From positions 1,921,541 through 1,985,540 of the forward strand of contig VUYV01000102.1 of NCBI GenBank assembly GCA_008711295.1: 64,000 bases of DNA, written 5' to 3'. The stretch comes from Anarhynchus alexandrinus. Lineage: Eukaryota > Chordata > Aves > Charadriiformes > Charadriidae. A program made the translations under genes and the position numbers. Position 1 is the stretch's first letter; each line of letters opens with the position of its first letter. Under the pieces are notes generated by a model. The model worked only from the letters and a program-made list of their open reading frames with translations. It did not search any database and was not told the origin of the DNA. Shown here one piece after another: positions 10,737 through 24,000 of this stretch.

Positions 10737-13700
10737 GTATGGTTCAAGACTGAACAATACCAAACAAATAGTTTGAATACCACTACCTGTGTCTGGGCGT
10801 AAGAGAATTTAGCTGCTTATGCAGACTTTGTACCACCACAACTGGCCTTTGGGGTCACAGAATTGTCACTGCCCTTTTTTATTTAACAGAGAGACTCAGG
10901 GACAGTGGAAAACATTGACTCAGTTTTGTGATTTTGGGTATCACACTTCATGCTAATGCATTTCACTTATAACATTATACAACTAATACATACATAATTT
11001 TAATATAAATCCTATAACACAATCTCTGCTCAAACCTGTAGTGTTTTAAGGTAACAAAGAGCTTTATAATTTGATTTTAGGATTCTATAAGAGCATTAGC
11101 AGTTTAATAACATTTGACTATCTCTTGTCTTGTGTATTTTACTTATGATCCCTTTGGGATGAGATCACTTATACACATACTATCTAGCATTCCCAGTTTC
11201 TGCTGTGATTTGCAATCACTACCACTATACAATGGAAGGATATATATTATTTGAGAGATGTGATGACTAAAATATTTATCCTACTGTATTCTTAACACTT
11301 GAATTCTAATTTATGTAGAGATATGAAGTATTTACAGTGATTTCTCCTCAAATGTAGTACATAGAGGAATGCAAGCGAAAGAAATGATCTACTATTACTT
11401 TCAAGGTTTGATAACTAAAGCACAAAAAGGACAAGGAAAATAGACAGGTAACATGAAAATGCTGAGGACCTTCAAGGGAAACATATATAGTCCAGAAGTC
11501 TATTCGTCTTTTTTGAATTATATTGACAGTAGGTCAACTTGGGCGAACTCATACATTTTTACAAGGTTGACATTCAATTGAGTTTAGCTTATGCAAAAAG
11601 TATTTTGGTACTAGATTTGCTGATACTATGATATTCCTTTCCTTCTTTCACTATTGCTTAGCTTTAAGAATAGCTAAGAGTCTGTCCAAGGGCATATTTT
11701 TATTCATAGTCATTGTCAGAGAACCTGCGAAGCACAAAGGCACTGAGAAACCTCTCAGAATTGATGAAGTAAAGAAGCTATTTAAAAGCTGATAAAAACA
11801 GAGAACCAATGTATGACAGAGATATAAATCACCAGTTTGTAACCATAAAAGGCTTTGGTCTAATGAGAAGAAGTGTTAGTTCTGTGGAAGTAGCAAAATG
11901 AGTTACACAAAATGTATTTGGGAGAAAGATGAACCCCCGTGGGTTGTACTGCAGCAAGAATCCGTGACACATCCCAGTCTGCAGTTACATGAGCCTGTAA
12001 AACAGAAGATAATATATATAACACGATTTTCTTTACAGACGACAGCAAACATGGTAAAATACAGTAAATGTTGTAGTGCTCAGTTTAGTGAATAGGTGGT
12101 GACTGACGTCCAACATCTGAAGACAAATACACGGACTCCACCAAAACTACTTTTATAACTCTTCAGTACTATGTCCAAATGTTTCCACAATAGGCTGTTT
12201 CCATTACTTTTTTGCATTCAGTACCCTGCACTTTTAATATGTTTTCTGACTTTATCTATTGTGTAGATTTAATGTGGCTGAACTTTAGAAATAGAATATT
12301 TAAAATATGGATAGTCAGACCTGAGCTCATGAGTTACAGTCCATCCTAAATCTTCCTTTTCAGATACTTACAAAACAGGCTGACACACAATTAATACCAT
12401 GAATTAGAAGTATTTTATAATCATTTAAGTCGTTTGTGCTTCATTTATTCAAGCAGTCAGGTTACATAGCCCGAAAATTTGTTATTGAAAATTGTATGCA
12501 AAGTTAGATTCTACATTCATTAAAAAAAAAATAAATTAATTCTATAAGCACGCCATTTTCAAATTATCATTTTACTTACCACCTTACACAGACTCAAAGC
12601 CTCCCAACGAACACAAAAGATTACTTCATTATCCTCAGTGCAATATCCAAACCCATGGAAAGATAACAAAAATAATAAAGTGCAATTTTCACAAAATTTC
12701 ATCTACAATTTTTCCTCTGCTGCTATTGTGGTTTTCACCCCAGTCCTTCTTTCTAATGTACCTGGACAACTTTTAACTTATTTTTAATCAGGAAACAAAT
12801 TTGAAGGAATTAAACATCCCCACCCTACATTTATTATCAATAAAAATTAGGAAATTTAACAGTCTTGACCAGACAGGAAGATTTTTCTTGTCTTTGAACA
12901 TAGAAAGCATTTGTTCAGCCATTTTTTCTAGTACTTTTTGCCCTGTGGCCAGGCAGCTTTTAACTTCCTTTCTTTTAATGAGAAAAAAAAAATTAAAAAA
13001 ATTACAATATGAAGGCATGAAAATGCTTATTATTTGCCTTACTTAATACAAAGTGAAAGCTGAAGTGCTTCATCCATGCATTAAAAAAAGTACTGAAAGC
13101 TTAAGTCGGTTAAATTATTTGTTATGAATACATTACATAGTGAAGGAACTCTTTTCTTCTTTCTCAGCTTACAAGCTCAGAGGTTTTAATTTACTTTTTT
13201 AATTTTATTTTTTAATGATAAATGAGTTTGTCATTCCTGTACATGTACTAAAATAAGTATTTGTTTTGTGATTGGGTATTTTTGCTCTGGTTTGGGGGTT
13301 CCTCAGTCTGTTTTTGTGGTTATTTTAACATTTACATTTTCTAGCCAAAGTGATTTGAGAAAACTGAAGGTACCCTGCACCCAAATGACTTAAATTCTGA
13401 ATTAGAGGGTGGTTTTGTGTGTTTGTTTACTCTTTTCATTAAGAAAAAAACTTTAATACAGCATTCAGAAAAAATTAAAATTTGTCCTCTACTCTTACTC
13501 TGTGCAGAAGGTGATTTTTTTATCAACACCGGCATGCTTTGTAGTACATTATAGGGAATGAAATTAAGATTCAAGGGTCTATCTCAACAAAGACAGAATG
13601 AAAAAGGGACTGTCCTAATTGTATTTGTTGACATGTTTCAGTAAACCATTCATTAATATTTATTTTTTTTTTAAAAAGTAGATCTAACTGGACAAGATTA

Positions 13701-15791
13701 ATTTTATGTTGTTGTATGCAAGAAATTACTGAAGAATTAAAATGCATATATTCAGTACTATGCTTAATTCAGAAGTCCTAACAAATGAAACTAATATAAA
13801 TTAGATGTTAGCCTTTCTCTATTTAAATATAGAGTAATGTCAATAATAATTCCTAATGCCACCATTTATGCATGATCCTTCTTTTACCTTTAATTTTTAA
13901 CCTTAGATGTTCTTCAGTTGTTGTCAAATGGAAAGAAAACTGCTAATTCAGAAAGGTTGAAATTCATCCTAAAGTGGAGGCTAATGCCTTATTTATCAAG
14001 GTTTAAGTAGGATTCAAGAGATGAAGTGGCCTGTGCCATATCTCTGCATAGAAACGAATTTTCCCTTAGCAAAAGCTCAGCTGTTGCAAAAGAGCTTGAG
14101 TACTCTGTGAACTGAGAAAAAAATACTCGGAGCTTATCTAGAGAGCCGTGTTAACTGTTTTGTTTCTGAGGTAAAAAACACATTTCTTTCATTATTGACA
14201 GATTTTAGCAGGAGTAGCTATGCATACCACTCCCTGATATTTATTTTTATTTTATTTTTTTGTAAAAGTAAGGCCACAGAATTAATCAGTCCCATCTGCA
14301 TGCACAAAAGACATGACACACGGAACAAAAAACGTCTGAAACAAAACTATGCTTCCTTTCACAAGCAATAGGGGAAATTAATGTCATCACTAAGCTGAAG
14401 ACATAAAGAGATTCAAAATTAAAAATCCTTTGAAAGCTTCCAACAAGATTCCTATAATCAGTTGGAAGATAAGTAATGATCAAAGCCCTTTAAAATAATA
14501 TTGCTCACCCCATTAGAACTGCTTAAATGTACCCTACCATTCATCAGAAATTATACAAGATTACTGCAGAAACTATGCCATTGTTTCAGTAAGAAGCCCA
14601 GATGTTTTAAGGGTAGACTTCACAACTCACATAAGGTTAAAAGCCAAGACTAAAAAAGAAACCAAACCAAACAAGAACATAACACACACACGCACCCCCA
14701 AACCAGCTGCAGTTATAGTCCTTAATTATTGCTAATGTAACACTTCATAGGTGCTCAATTGCTCTGACAAATTACCTCATATTGAAGATGAATCGTGGAA
14801 GGGGAAAGAAAGTGAATGCTTTTCCCAGTGGAATGATATTAGGATTTTGGCTGGTTTGAGTCTTTTTTCCTTCAGCAAAGAGAGTATAAACCTATTGTTT
14901 TTTCCTTTTTTCCCGAAGAGTCTCTCTTTTGTAAAATGTCATCTCGGCTACACTGTGGTTGGTGGAAAGAGAAAAGCACAGTTCTGCATACTTCATTACC
15001 AATGTTGCCCTATGAAATAGCCCCAGGGACATTACACACAGCAGTGTGAAGTTAGGATCTGAAAACATTTCGAAGTCCAGAATAATGCATGTTTGACAGT
15101 TCTACTAAACATTTGAGATTTATTATCTGATGCACTGTGCGCTTTTAATAGCAATATTGTTATTGCTTTTGTCGATAACAATTTGAAGTGGTCACCTTGT
15201 CTCCTCCTCTAAACATTCAGAGGTAGCTCATATGGCATTGTTTATTAGCATTACTTGTAGATGGAGGAAGTTTGTAATGTTTCAGAAATTGCTTGGTGCA
15301 AGCTGTTTCAAAGGGAATGTCAACTTTTAGTACATGCAGTGTGCAAAGTCAGTTTGATTGTCACATTTATTTACTTAGATTTAAAGACACACAAATATAG
15401 TAACACATATTCTGTGCTTCAGGTATGCTTGCTAATATAACTGCAGTGCAAAAGTCTGTATGAATTCAAAACAGCAGCATACTCCCCTCAAATACTCACC
15501 CAAATAAGACGAACACTATACAAATCAAAACAATACTTATTTTACCTATATCCCAAATATATTGTATACCCTAGTCCCATCAATTTTTGTTATTCTGAAT
15601 TGTTCTTTAACAGTCTTGAAACAGCAACCCCTAGTACTATGTTCATGATTAATTTGTCTTGAAATCCAGGGAAATTCAATCACCTCCACAAAATCACCCT
15701 GTGGCACAGAACTCCAAGAAATCTTTCAAACAAGATTAAACTATGCCAGCAAACATCCAACCAAATATAATAGGCAACTACTGTAAGCCAT
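10737..15791. other. AT-rich noncoding stretch
   Basis: No gene or clear repeat is recognised. Features are limited to homopolymer runs (for example A-rich at 12520-12535 and 12985-13000) and short overlapping open frames. Confidence 0.6.
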
Positions 15792-15831
15792 GAATAGAAT
15801 AGAATAGAATAGAATAGAATAGAATAGAATA
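15792..15831. repeat. (GAATA)8 microsatellite at a CR1 3' end
   Basis: Eight perfect GAATA units occupy 40 bases and abut the 3' end of the minus-strand CR1 that follows. In CR1 orientation the unit reads TATTC, so this is most likely the expanded terminal repeat of that element, not an independent microsatellite. Confidence 0.92.
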
Positions 15832-16805
15832 TATTCAGTTGGAAGGGACCTACAAAAATCACCTAGTCCAACTGCCTGACCACTTCAGGGCTGACCAAAA
15901 GTTCAAGCATGTTGTTAAGGGCATTGTCCAATCCAANCAGGCTTGGGGCATTGATCACCTCTCTAGGAAGCCTGCTTTGGTGTTGGACCACCCTCTTGGT
16001 AAAGAAATGCTTCCTAATGTCCAGCCTAAACCTCCCCGGCACAGCTTTGAACCATTCCCACACATCCTATTACAATTACTTATTACCCAGGAAGAAGATC
16101 TCAGCACCTCCCTCTCTACTACCCCTCCTCAGGAAGCTGTAGAGAGCAGTGAGGTGGCCCCTCAGCCCCCTTTTCTCCAAACGAGACAAACCCAGTGTCC
16201 TCAGATGCTCCTCACAGGACATTCCTTCCAGCCCTTCCACCAGCTTTGTTGCCCTCCTCTGGACACATTCAAGTACTTTAATATCCTTCTTAAATTGTGG
16301 GGCCCAGAACTGCACACAGTACTCAAGGTGAGGCTGCGCCGGTGCTGAATACTGCAGGATAAACACCTCTTTTGACTGGCTGGCAATGCTATGCTTGATG
16401 TACCCCAGGATGCAGTTTGCCCTATTGAGCCTGCTGTTGTCCAGATCCCTTTCTGCAAGGTTGCTCTCCAGCCACTCCTCTCCCAATCCATGCTTGTGCG
16501 TGGCATTACTCCATCCTAGGTGCAGAATCTGGCATTTGGTCCTATTAAATTTCATTCCATTAATCATAGCTCGATGCTTCAATCTATCTAGATCCCTCTG
16601 CAAGGCCTCCTGTCCTTCAAGAGAGTCAACAGCACCTCCCAGTTTGGTATCATCAGCAAACTTGCTAATGGTGCATTAACTCCTAAACTCCTGCATCCAG
16701 ATAGTTCATAAATACGTTGAATAAAACTGGCACTAGAACTGAACCCTGAGGAACACTGCTGCTGACCAGTCACCAGCCAAATGTAGCCCCATTCACTACA
16801 ACCCA
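15832..16805 (-). mobile_element. CR1 LINE, 3' kilobase including RT active site
   Basis: The antisense CR1 begins at its 3' end with CAGTTGGAAGGGACCTAC and runs to about 16805. On the minus strand it encodes the RT active-site motif FADD (16649-16660), followed by DTKLGGAVDSLEGQ, RDLDRLK, the [16 protein letters not shown] block and ATKLVEGLEGMSCEEHL. The frame is open from about 16670 down to 16076, roughly 198 codons, then breaks. A stretch usually found between LAERDL and RANCILG looks partly deleted in frame. The remaining C-terminal part is in another frame (RLDIRKHFFTKRVVQH near 15870-16060). One ambiguous base lies at 15937. The element is 5' truncated and not autonomous. Confidence 0.93.
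16076..16670 (-). pseudogene. CR1 ORF2 reverse transcriptase remnant with intact FADD
   Basis: This is the longest clean stretch of the CR1 reverse transcriptase in this copy. It keeps both aspartates of the FADD active site (16649-16660) and the HLEYCVQFW thumb-side block. It lacks everything N-terminal to the active site, and the frame is lost after about 16076, so no functional protein is possible. Confidence 0.75.
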
Positions 16806-17454
16806 ACATGAATGTGTTGAATGTTAATAATGAAACTCTTTTCTTCATCAAGATTTTTCAGCATTGACTTCAAGCTTTTGAAATACCAGTCATTGAAAAC
16901 ATACTGCAGTATCTAATCTCAAATAGAAAAAAGCCAGGTACCAAAAGCAAGGGTTGGGTTTCATGTGAGAGTGTGCTTGATGGGGTCTCCTTGGAAAATA
17001 ATTCTGGGTGGATAAAGGCAGTCCTATTTACATTTTGTAATTATCTGGAAAAAATATAAGGATAATAACAAAAAAAAAAAAAAGGTCATGATTCATTTCA
17101 AAGAGAAAATAATCAACCAAGTGTAGACAAGTGCAGTGTCTGCCAAAACAGGACAAAACACTAGTTGAGAAAGGAAGCCAGATTGTCTCATTGCAGCTTC
17201 TTGCACAATCTTTACCAGAAATGGGTGACTAGATATGAGCCACTCTACTATGTTAAGAGATAACTTTTCAAGCAGAAAATAAACAAGTTTCCTTTAAAGC
17301 AACCAATTAATTTTTAAATTAAAAATGAAATACTTTATCAAGAAAAGAGTCAGTATTTTCTTAGCAATTCCAAAAACCAGGAAGAACAAGGAATGAAACC
17401 TCAAAATATGGAACAGAATTTTCTCAAAATAATCAGTTTTCCCTGAATCATAGA
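16806..17454. other. AT-rich noncoding stretch
   Basis: Nothing recognisable apart from an A run at about 17070-17084. Confidence 0.6.
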
Positions 17455-17574
17455 ATCATAGAATGGTTTAGGTTGGAAGACACCCTAAAGATCATCTAGT
17501 TCCAACCCCCCTGCCATGGGCAGGGACACCTCCCACTAGACCAGGTTGCTCAAAGCCCCATCCAACCTGGCCTT
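17455..17574 (-). mobile_element. CR1 LINE 3' tail, 120 bp
   Basis: The antisense CR1 3' end carries two tail octamers (AATCATAGAATCATAGAATGG) and blocks for GGTTTAGGTTGGAAGACACC, AACCCCCCTGCCATGGGCAG and TTGCTCAAAGCCCCATCCAA. It is well preserved but 5' truncated after about 120 bases, which is typical of bird CR1 copies. Confidence 0.92.
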
Positions 17575-17965
17575 TTCAGTGATAATTGCAAAATAAATAA
17601 ATATTTATTCTCCGAATCAGGAGTCACAGATTTTTAATTCCTAATTTCTAAATTTTAAAAGGGGAGAAAAAACCCAAACTACAGCTACTTGAACAACTTC
17701 ACTAAATAATCAATGACACAAGAGCAAATATGAGATGTAGGGGATGTAAGCATGGCAATTGTTTAGAGCTTTACACTACAGAAAGTCCCTGTAGATCAAG
17801 TAATGTGGTTGGGCAAGTCATTTGCAAGGGTGAGGGGGAAGGAGCCTGTGACTTAACCTCTTCCTTGAGTATCCGTTTAAGAACAACATTAGCAATCCTT
17901 CACATCTCTCCTCTTAAACTGCGAAGGACATGTGCTATAAATTTGCTGAAAATTGAGAATACTCC
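17575..17965. other. AT-rich noncoding stretch
   Basis: No gene or repeat is recognised. Confidence 0.55.
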
Positions 17966-18039
17966 GAGCCTGATTTAGCCAGAGTAAATCTACTGTGGCC
18001 TTCCGGCTTTAATGGGTATACACCATGTGTGAATTTGGC
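17966..18039. repeat. Decayed palindromic interspersed repeat (MITE-like)
   Basis: The segment runs from GAGCCTGATTTAGCC to GTGTGAATTTGGC, with a centre resembling GGCTTTAATGGGTATACACC. The ends are imperfect inverted repeats (GCCTGATTT and, in reverse, GCCAAATTC). The centre matches the CCATTGACTTCAATGG-type core seen in two other segments of this window. I read it as an old non-autonomous DNA-transposon-like palindrome of a kind common in reptile and bird genomes; the family name is not known to me with certainty. Confidence 0.45.
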
Positions 18040-21000
18040 TACTGAATGGGATTCCACACTTTCTGTTTGAGGCTATTTTAGGCATCTGGCATTGGCACAA
18101 GTCAGAGGATCTGTAGTCAGGAACTGATAGTTAATAGATTAAAAAAAGATAAAAAAAGTTTCCAGAGAATTATCAAGAATATTGAAGTCAAGAAGCCCAA
18201 AATTTGGCATTGTGAATAGTTTTCCTTTTCCCATCTTTCCAAATACATAATTTGTCTGTTTTTCCTAATACATCATTTTAATATGCAAATTTACATAACT
18301 GAAATCCTAATAATGCTGTCCAAGAAAGCTGAATTTTAAAGATAGAGATGTATAAAGCACTCATGTCTACCTAAAGCTATGCCTTCACTGAAAGTTTTGC
18401 GTTCAGTCTATATTTAAGTGTTTCTATGTTACCAACACTTGCCATAGGTAACAATTCCATTACTCAACAAAGGAATGATTTCATTGGCAAACAGAATTCC
18501 ATAAAGTTACTAATGACGTGAATGGTTGTGAAAAGAGAAACAGATAATACATTCTAAACCAGAGCTGAAGATCATTGAATTTCAGTCCAGAAATATGGAT
18601 TTTTTTATGCAGATAGCACTGAAGTTTTGTTTAGGATCTGGCAATCTTACATGTTTACGAGGTTTAGTTTCTTAACGCATTTCGTTAATCCTTCTAAATT
18701 AAGCAATGGGAAACTCTTTTAGGTGTCATATATCTTACTGAACAGTAATTGAAATAAACTTATGACTAGAGCTTTATTAGCTGAAAAAGTTTGAATTTGC
18801 ATGAATAACAGGCTGTAGATTCTAGTATTTTAAATTATAATTCAAAGTGTAATCCAATTTCCTTAGACTCACTTGTCTTTGTAGAGATTTTTATAGAAGT
18901 CACTAATTGTAAGGTATTAATAGTATACAGTTAGTGCTGTATTTACTCCAATTCAACAGAAGTTTTGATGTTTAAAGACACAGTATTGAAAAGTGTCAGA
19001 GATGTATATTTGCCTATGAGTTACAGTAATAGCTGAGGTAGAAAATTAAAACAACCTTCAAGCTCTCTAGTAAGTGGTAATTGTGTTAAACTTTAAATGA
19101 AGTGTGCTTAGGTATTTTGCTTCTTGTGTGAGAACTGAAATTGGCAATAAGCCTCAAAGTTGTATTTCCTGCTAAAATTATTTAATTAAGCCATGTATTC
19201 AACTGCATAGCAGTTAAAATGACTCATCATGGAGACACAACTAAATGAAGAACATGCATTATGAATATGACAAAGTATCATGGGGAAAAAATTATGTGGG
19301 TTTTTTTTGTTTATTTTTTGTCTGTTTATTATTTTTTTTGTTAAAAGCACAAAAAGAACAATCCTTCAATCAAAATTAAATCTAGAATTTGGTCTGAAGG
19401 AAAAGATCTTGCATGTGTTCTGGACATGAAATTCAGGAGTTGTCTGTGTGATTGTAATGTCCCTCACAGGTGATATTGTTCATAGGATGTAATGGGCAGT
19501 GTTGCCCCACTGAAATAAATGAAAGGCTTGTAATGGACTTCAGTGAAATCTGAACCTTGTTATGAATAATCACACACTTCACTGAATTCACATTTTATGG
19601 GAAAGTATGACTAAGATATTTTAGTAAGATATTACATACGTTTTCTAAAACTCTTTACATAGCATCAGACATATTTTTCCTTTTGCCCTACCCCGATCTT
19701 GATCCCACACAGGGTAAAGGTACTCAAATCATACTGTTGTATTACAATAACAATTTTAAATATTTTTTAAAGTATGTTGTGAAGTGATTACAAAGATTCT
19801 CAGAATAGTTCATTACCACTTGTTGTTACCACTTGTTTTGTTAAGCCAGCTTCCATAACCACCTAGATTAAGCAGATTGTGGCTCAGATCTTATGCATCT
19901 CTATTTTTTGGTAGGGTTATTTTACAAGCACGAGAAACATCTGTCCTTTTCAGTCTCTTCACAGCATCCAACCACTCTGACAGATGTTTCCAAAACCATA
20001 CTGTCTGCTAACATTTAAAGGAATACAGTATTTGCATAAACTCTCGGAATTCCAATCTTAGTCCTTTCCATACTGTTTTAATTTTTTAAAATCAACATTT
20101 TTTTGTTCTATACCCATCATTTTGTTTTACTTCTCATAAAGCAGACATTGTGTGCACACATCTGTTAAATCTGGGCTGCATTTATTACAGTTCTGCTCTT
20201 CCAGAAACAGGAAGGATTAATTACCACAGACCGGCTCTAGAAGCACCCCCGTGTTTCTTAACACACAAAATTAATTCAGAGTTGACAAAACTCTTTCAGA
20301 CACAACCTGCTTCCTGCTGATGGCGCTTTATTAGCATATTCTTCCCAGAAAAAAAATGCCTCATAGACCCTTTTTACCTCTCCTCAGAGTTCAATTTGTA
20401 AAGCACTGAGTGACAGGCAGCAAAATGGCTTGAATATATCTACGGCAAGTTGCCAAGTCCTCCCGATAGAAGCACTTTGGAGCCTTTGTTCTGAGTACAT
20501 TAAAGTCACAGAAGGTCCATGTACTGTAGACAGTACAGGGCAGGCAGGATGTTCACAGTAAGACAAAACAGCAGGTGATAAATGACATTAAATAACAGTG
20601 AGAATTTACCACAGACTAAATTAACTACTGGAGTGAAATGTTCTCAGCTCTAAGGCTGTATTAACAGTGAATTTATAATCAGGTGATTATAATTCTTTTT
20701 AGTGTTCAAGGAAGTCTATATGTAAAAATGATCAAGACAGCTCTATTTAACTCCAGAGACAAGCTGCTGGAACGGGTTCTAAAAACGATAGAGAATAACT
20801 CTTCTTTCCACCCTCATTGAGTAATTTACACAATAAGTACTCAAAAGTGAATTTGATTGTTGGATATCTGACATGCTCCGATTCCTGAAAAATTAGAGCC
20901 ACGCTGAGTTACTCCTATCTGATCAAACTCTTGAAAGGGGTTTCTGTCATTTCAGTTAAAGAAACTTACAAGTGAAAATTTGCTAGTTCTGAGGTGAGGT

Positions 21001-24000
21001 GAAAAAAAGTGAATCGCTGTCATCTATATAAATTCTTATTGAGTTTTATGATTTGTAAGAAGATTAATATTATAATTTAATTGAGTAACTGTATCACCAA
21101 GTAACTTTACTGCACAATCTCTTGATACTGTCTGGATATGTGATTTTTATATTAGAAATTAATTGTTTATTTATAATAAATAAAAATCAGAATTCCAAGG
21201 GAAAAAAAAATCTATGTTCTTTGGCTTTCTATATTTAATTAATATGTTACTGTTCATTTGTCCAGTGCTCTTTTCTCTACATTGAAAGACAATTTTTCGT
21301 GATTCTCTACAGATGACTTTTTCCCGCTTTCATTTGACTACAGTTAACACAGTTTCTCTAGAATATCCGGCAGAATCTGCACATTTTTTTTAGGAAAAGA
21401 TCACAAACAACTAAAGACAACCCAAGCAACCACTGAAGAATAAAATCAATATGGAAAAACAAGACAAACGCAAGAGGTAAAGAAACATTGGCTAAGAAGC
21501 ACTTTGAAGATGGGCCTAAATACTATGTTCTAAGACTTGGTGTTATTTCCACTTAAAATTCATTTTTTTTCTACAGGCTTCCTGTACTGATTGCTGTGGG
21601 TGTTTATGAGGATGCACACGAGAAAGGAACAAATTCATAAAAATTAATATATTTTATATTAAGCTAGGCTAGTTTAATAAGCTTAATAGGACCTAGTGGC
21701 CTCCTATGCAAGGATTTAAAGCTGGTTGGTGTCACCATGTTCTGTCAGCTGAACACAAGTCTCAGCGTATCAGTTACCCTGAGGAGTTCATCCACTCTTG
21801 TGAAGAGGAAAGACTGTAGTGGCAAGTGCAAACCCCCTCTGCAAAGACTCAAAGCATTCGCTTATTCAAAGGTTATAGGGGACTCCAGTCACTCTTGATT
21901 CCGGAGCTTGGGTCTACTGCAGACATCACTCTTAAAAGGTGATAGATATCAACTGCACTTTGTGAATGTATAACTCATAGTGTCTGTAACATGGTCAGTG
22001 ACTACGTGTTACTTTGACAACATGATACGAACAGTTTACTCTCCTCACAGTGTCCACTGGGCTTGACAGAGTGGAATTAAGAGGCATAAAATAGAAACAT
22101 ATTGTACTATGTTCTTATACTTATTAATTCCGTACACTATTTCTCAAAAGCTTCATAAATAGATTTAAAACTTACAATAGACTGCTTGTGAACTGTGTTG
22201 AGGGGAAAAAAATAATATTCTTTCCTAAACCCAAGAGTTTTGAACTACAGTAACACTGTAAAACTAATTTTGATAACTATACCGTCCAACGGTAACAGTG
22301 GATTTGTCATCTTCCAGAGGAAATAACAAAAAACTCAGGGTTCCTATGATTTATCCAGTCGTTAGATAAAGAAACAAATAATTCCATTTTCTTCAGACCT
22401 TTTACTATCACTACACGATCTCTATTTGTATTCTGGATAAAGAAGGTCTTAAAAAAGTGTTGTCTCATGATGCTTTTTGCTCTTTTCAATGCACATATTT
22501 CAAGGGAAAAATACCAACGAGCATTTCATTGCAGGCAAAAAAATAGGAAACAAGCTATAGCAAAGACAACGTGTTGTAAGCATTAGCGAATTCTTCAACA
22601 CAGAAAAAATCCCTCCTGTGTACTCACACAAGTTCCCAAGGAGTGTACTGGATCCAGCTGCCAAACACATCATAGCGGGTTAGATCATGCTTTTCAGTTT
22701 GATGCTTTGCTATAACACAAGATCTTGCCAAGTGTTCTGTTTTTTAAAAATACACTCTCTATGCCAGATAATATTACACTTCTTTCTTTTTTTTTAATTA
22801 GAATACTTAAAACATAGCAGCCTAAGATTCATATTCAACCAGTCATTTAAGTTTGTCAAGTTGTATTAAGAGCAATCATTTGAAACCAATGGGAAATTAG
22901 AAGCCAAAATGCAAAAAGTATAACTTGATTTAATATTGTGGCCTCTTTATTTAACCAATCAAGAAGCGACCTTGGAGTTCACACAACAGAGTCTTTTCGA
23001 ATTGTCACATTTCTATGCTAAAAGATTTCTGAATTCTCAGATTTCATCTTACAACATCATCAAAATCATGCATAATTTCTTCTTTCAGGTGGAGCAGTAT
23101 TATCAGTGACCAGCAGGTGCAGATAAAAGTATAGTCTGAATAGGAATTCCTTGATTCCTCCATTTTCCTGATTTAAAACAGCAACAACAGAATTGTAAGA
23201 GGGAGAAAGTCTCCTCCCTTTGTACAGAGGATAAGCTTGAGATGCCAGGCCTTTTAAAACATTATTGTTCAATTACTTTCTATTTTAAAAATATACATGG
23301 GATCATCTTGCCCCTTGATATGGTTGGCAGATAGTTTCCTGTCTTTGTTCTACCATCATTTATACAAGGCACTTCCACAGTTGCTTCAACAAAATAACAA
23401 CAATTACAAAAGCATGCACAAAGCATGTGAGCTTTCTATCTGTGCCTTAGAATCCAGACTGACTTTAGTCCTGGCTTCTCCATCAAAAGGTCAGGTTACG
23501 CTACAAGTCTTTCATCAATTGTTCTGTGGAAAGGTCTTTTGTATTTCTGATCTTGATGTTGTTGCTAGGGTGGATTTTTTTTTGTGTGTTCTGTTTTGTT
23601 TTGTTTAAGTCCCTATACTTACTACATTGAGATAAATATGCATATGATACAGCTCTCACCAGACACAGCTCTGCCCCTGTGCCTCACAGCAAAGCAAAGG
23701 TATGTAAATTGGCAACAGCAGTTTGCTGTCTCTTCTCTGAACAGATTGGACCCCAAGACAGGCCCTCTGGCACTCTTTCATTCTGCTGCTGATGCTTGCC
23801 ATTGTGGAGTTCTCCCTGGCCTGTTCCTTGCTCTTAACACTAGGAAATCTCACAAGCATTCAAAGGAAGAATGTCAAGGGTCATTAAAAAAAAATAATAT
23901 CTCAGTGTGTGTTTTTAAGAAATGTCACATTGTTATTCTTTAGAAGATATACTAAACAGAGGACACAGAAGCTAAAAAAAAATATAATCCCTAATTACAT

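Noticed and set aside
15863..16603. Open frames on the plus strand across CR1 copies, such as 15839-16348
   Set aside because: They are antisense shadows of CR1 ORF2 and have no independent support.
17805..17865. GGGCAAGTCA and TGACTTAACCTCTTCC recall the core of a MIR SINE
   Set aside because: The two blocks are separated by about 25 unrelated bases, and no tRNA-like head or further MIR sequence is visible, so chance similarity is more likely.
20384..20566. Minus-strand block after a good acceptor-like tract, open in two frames
   Set aside because: Two different frames are open and neither shows a family signature; no donor or poly(A) signal fits.
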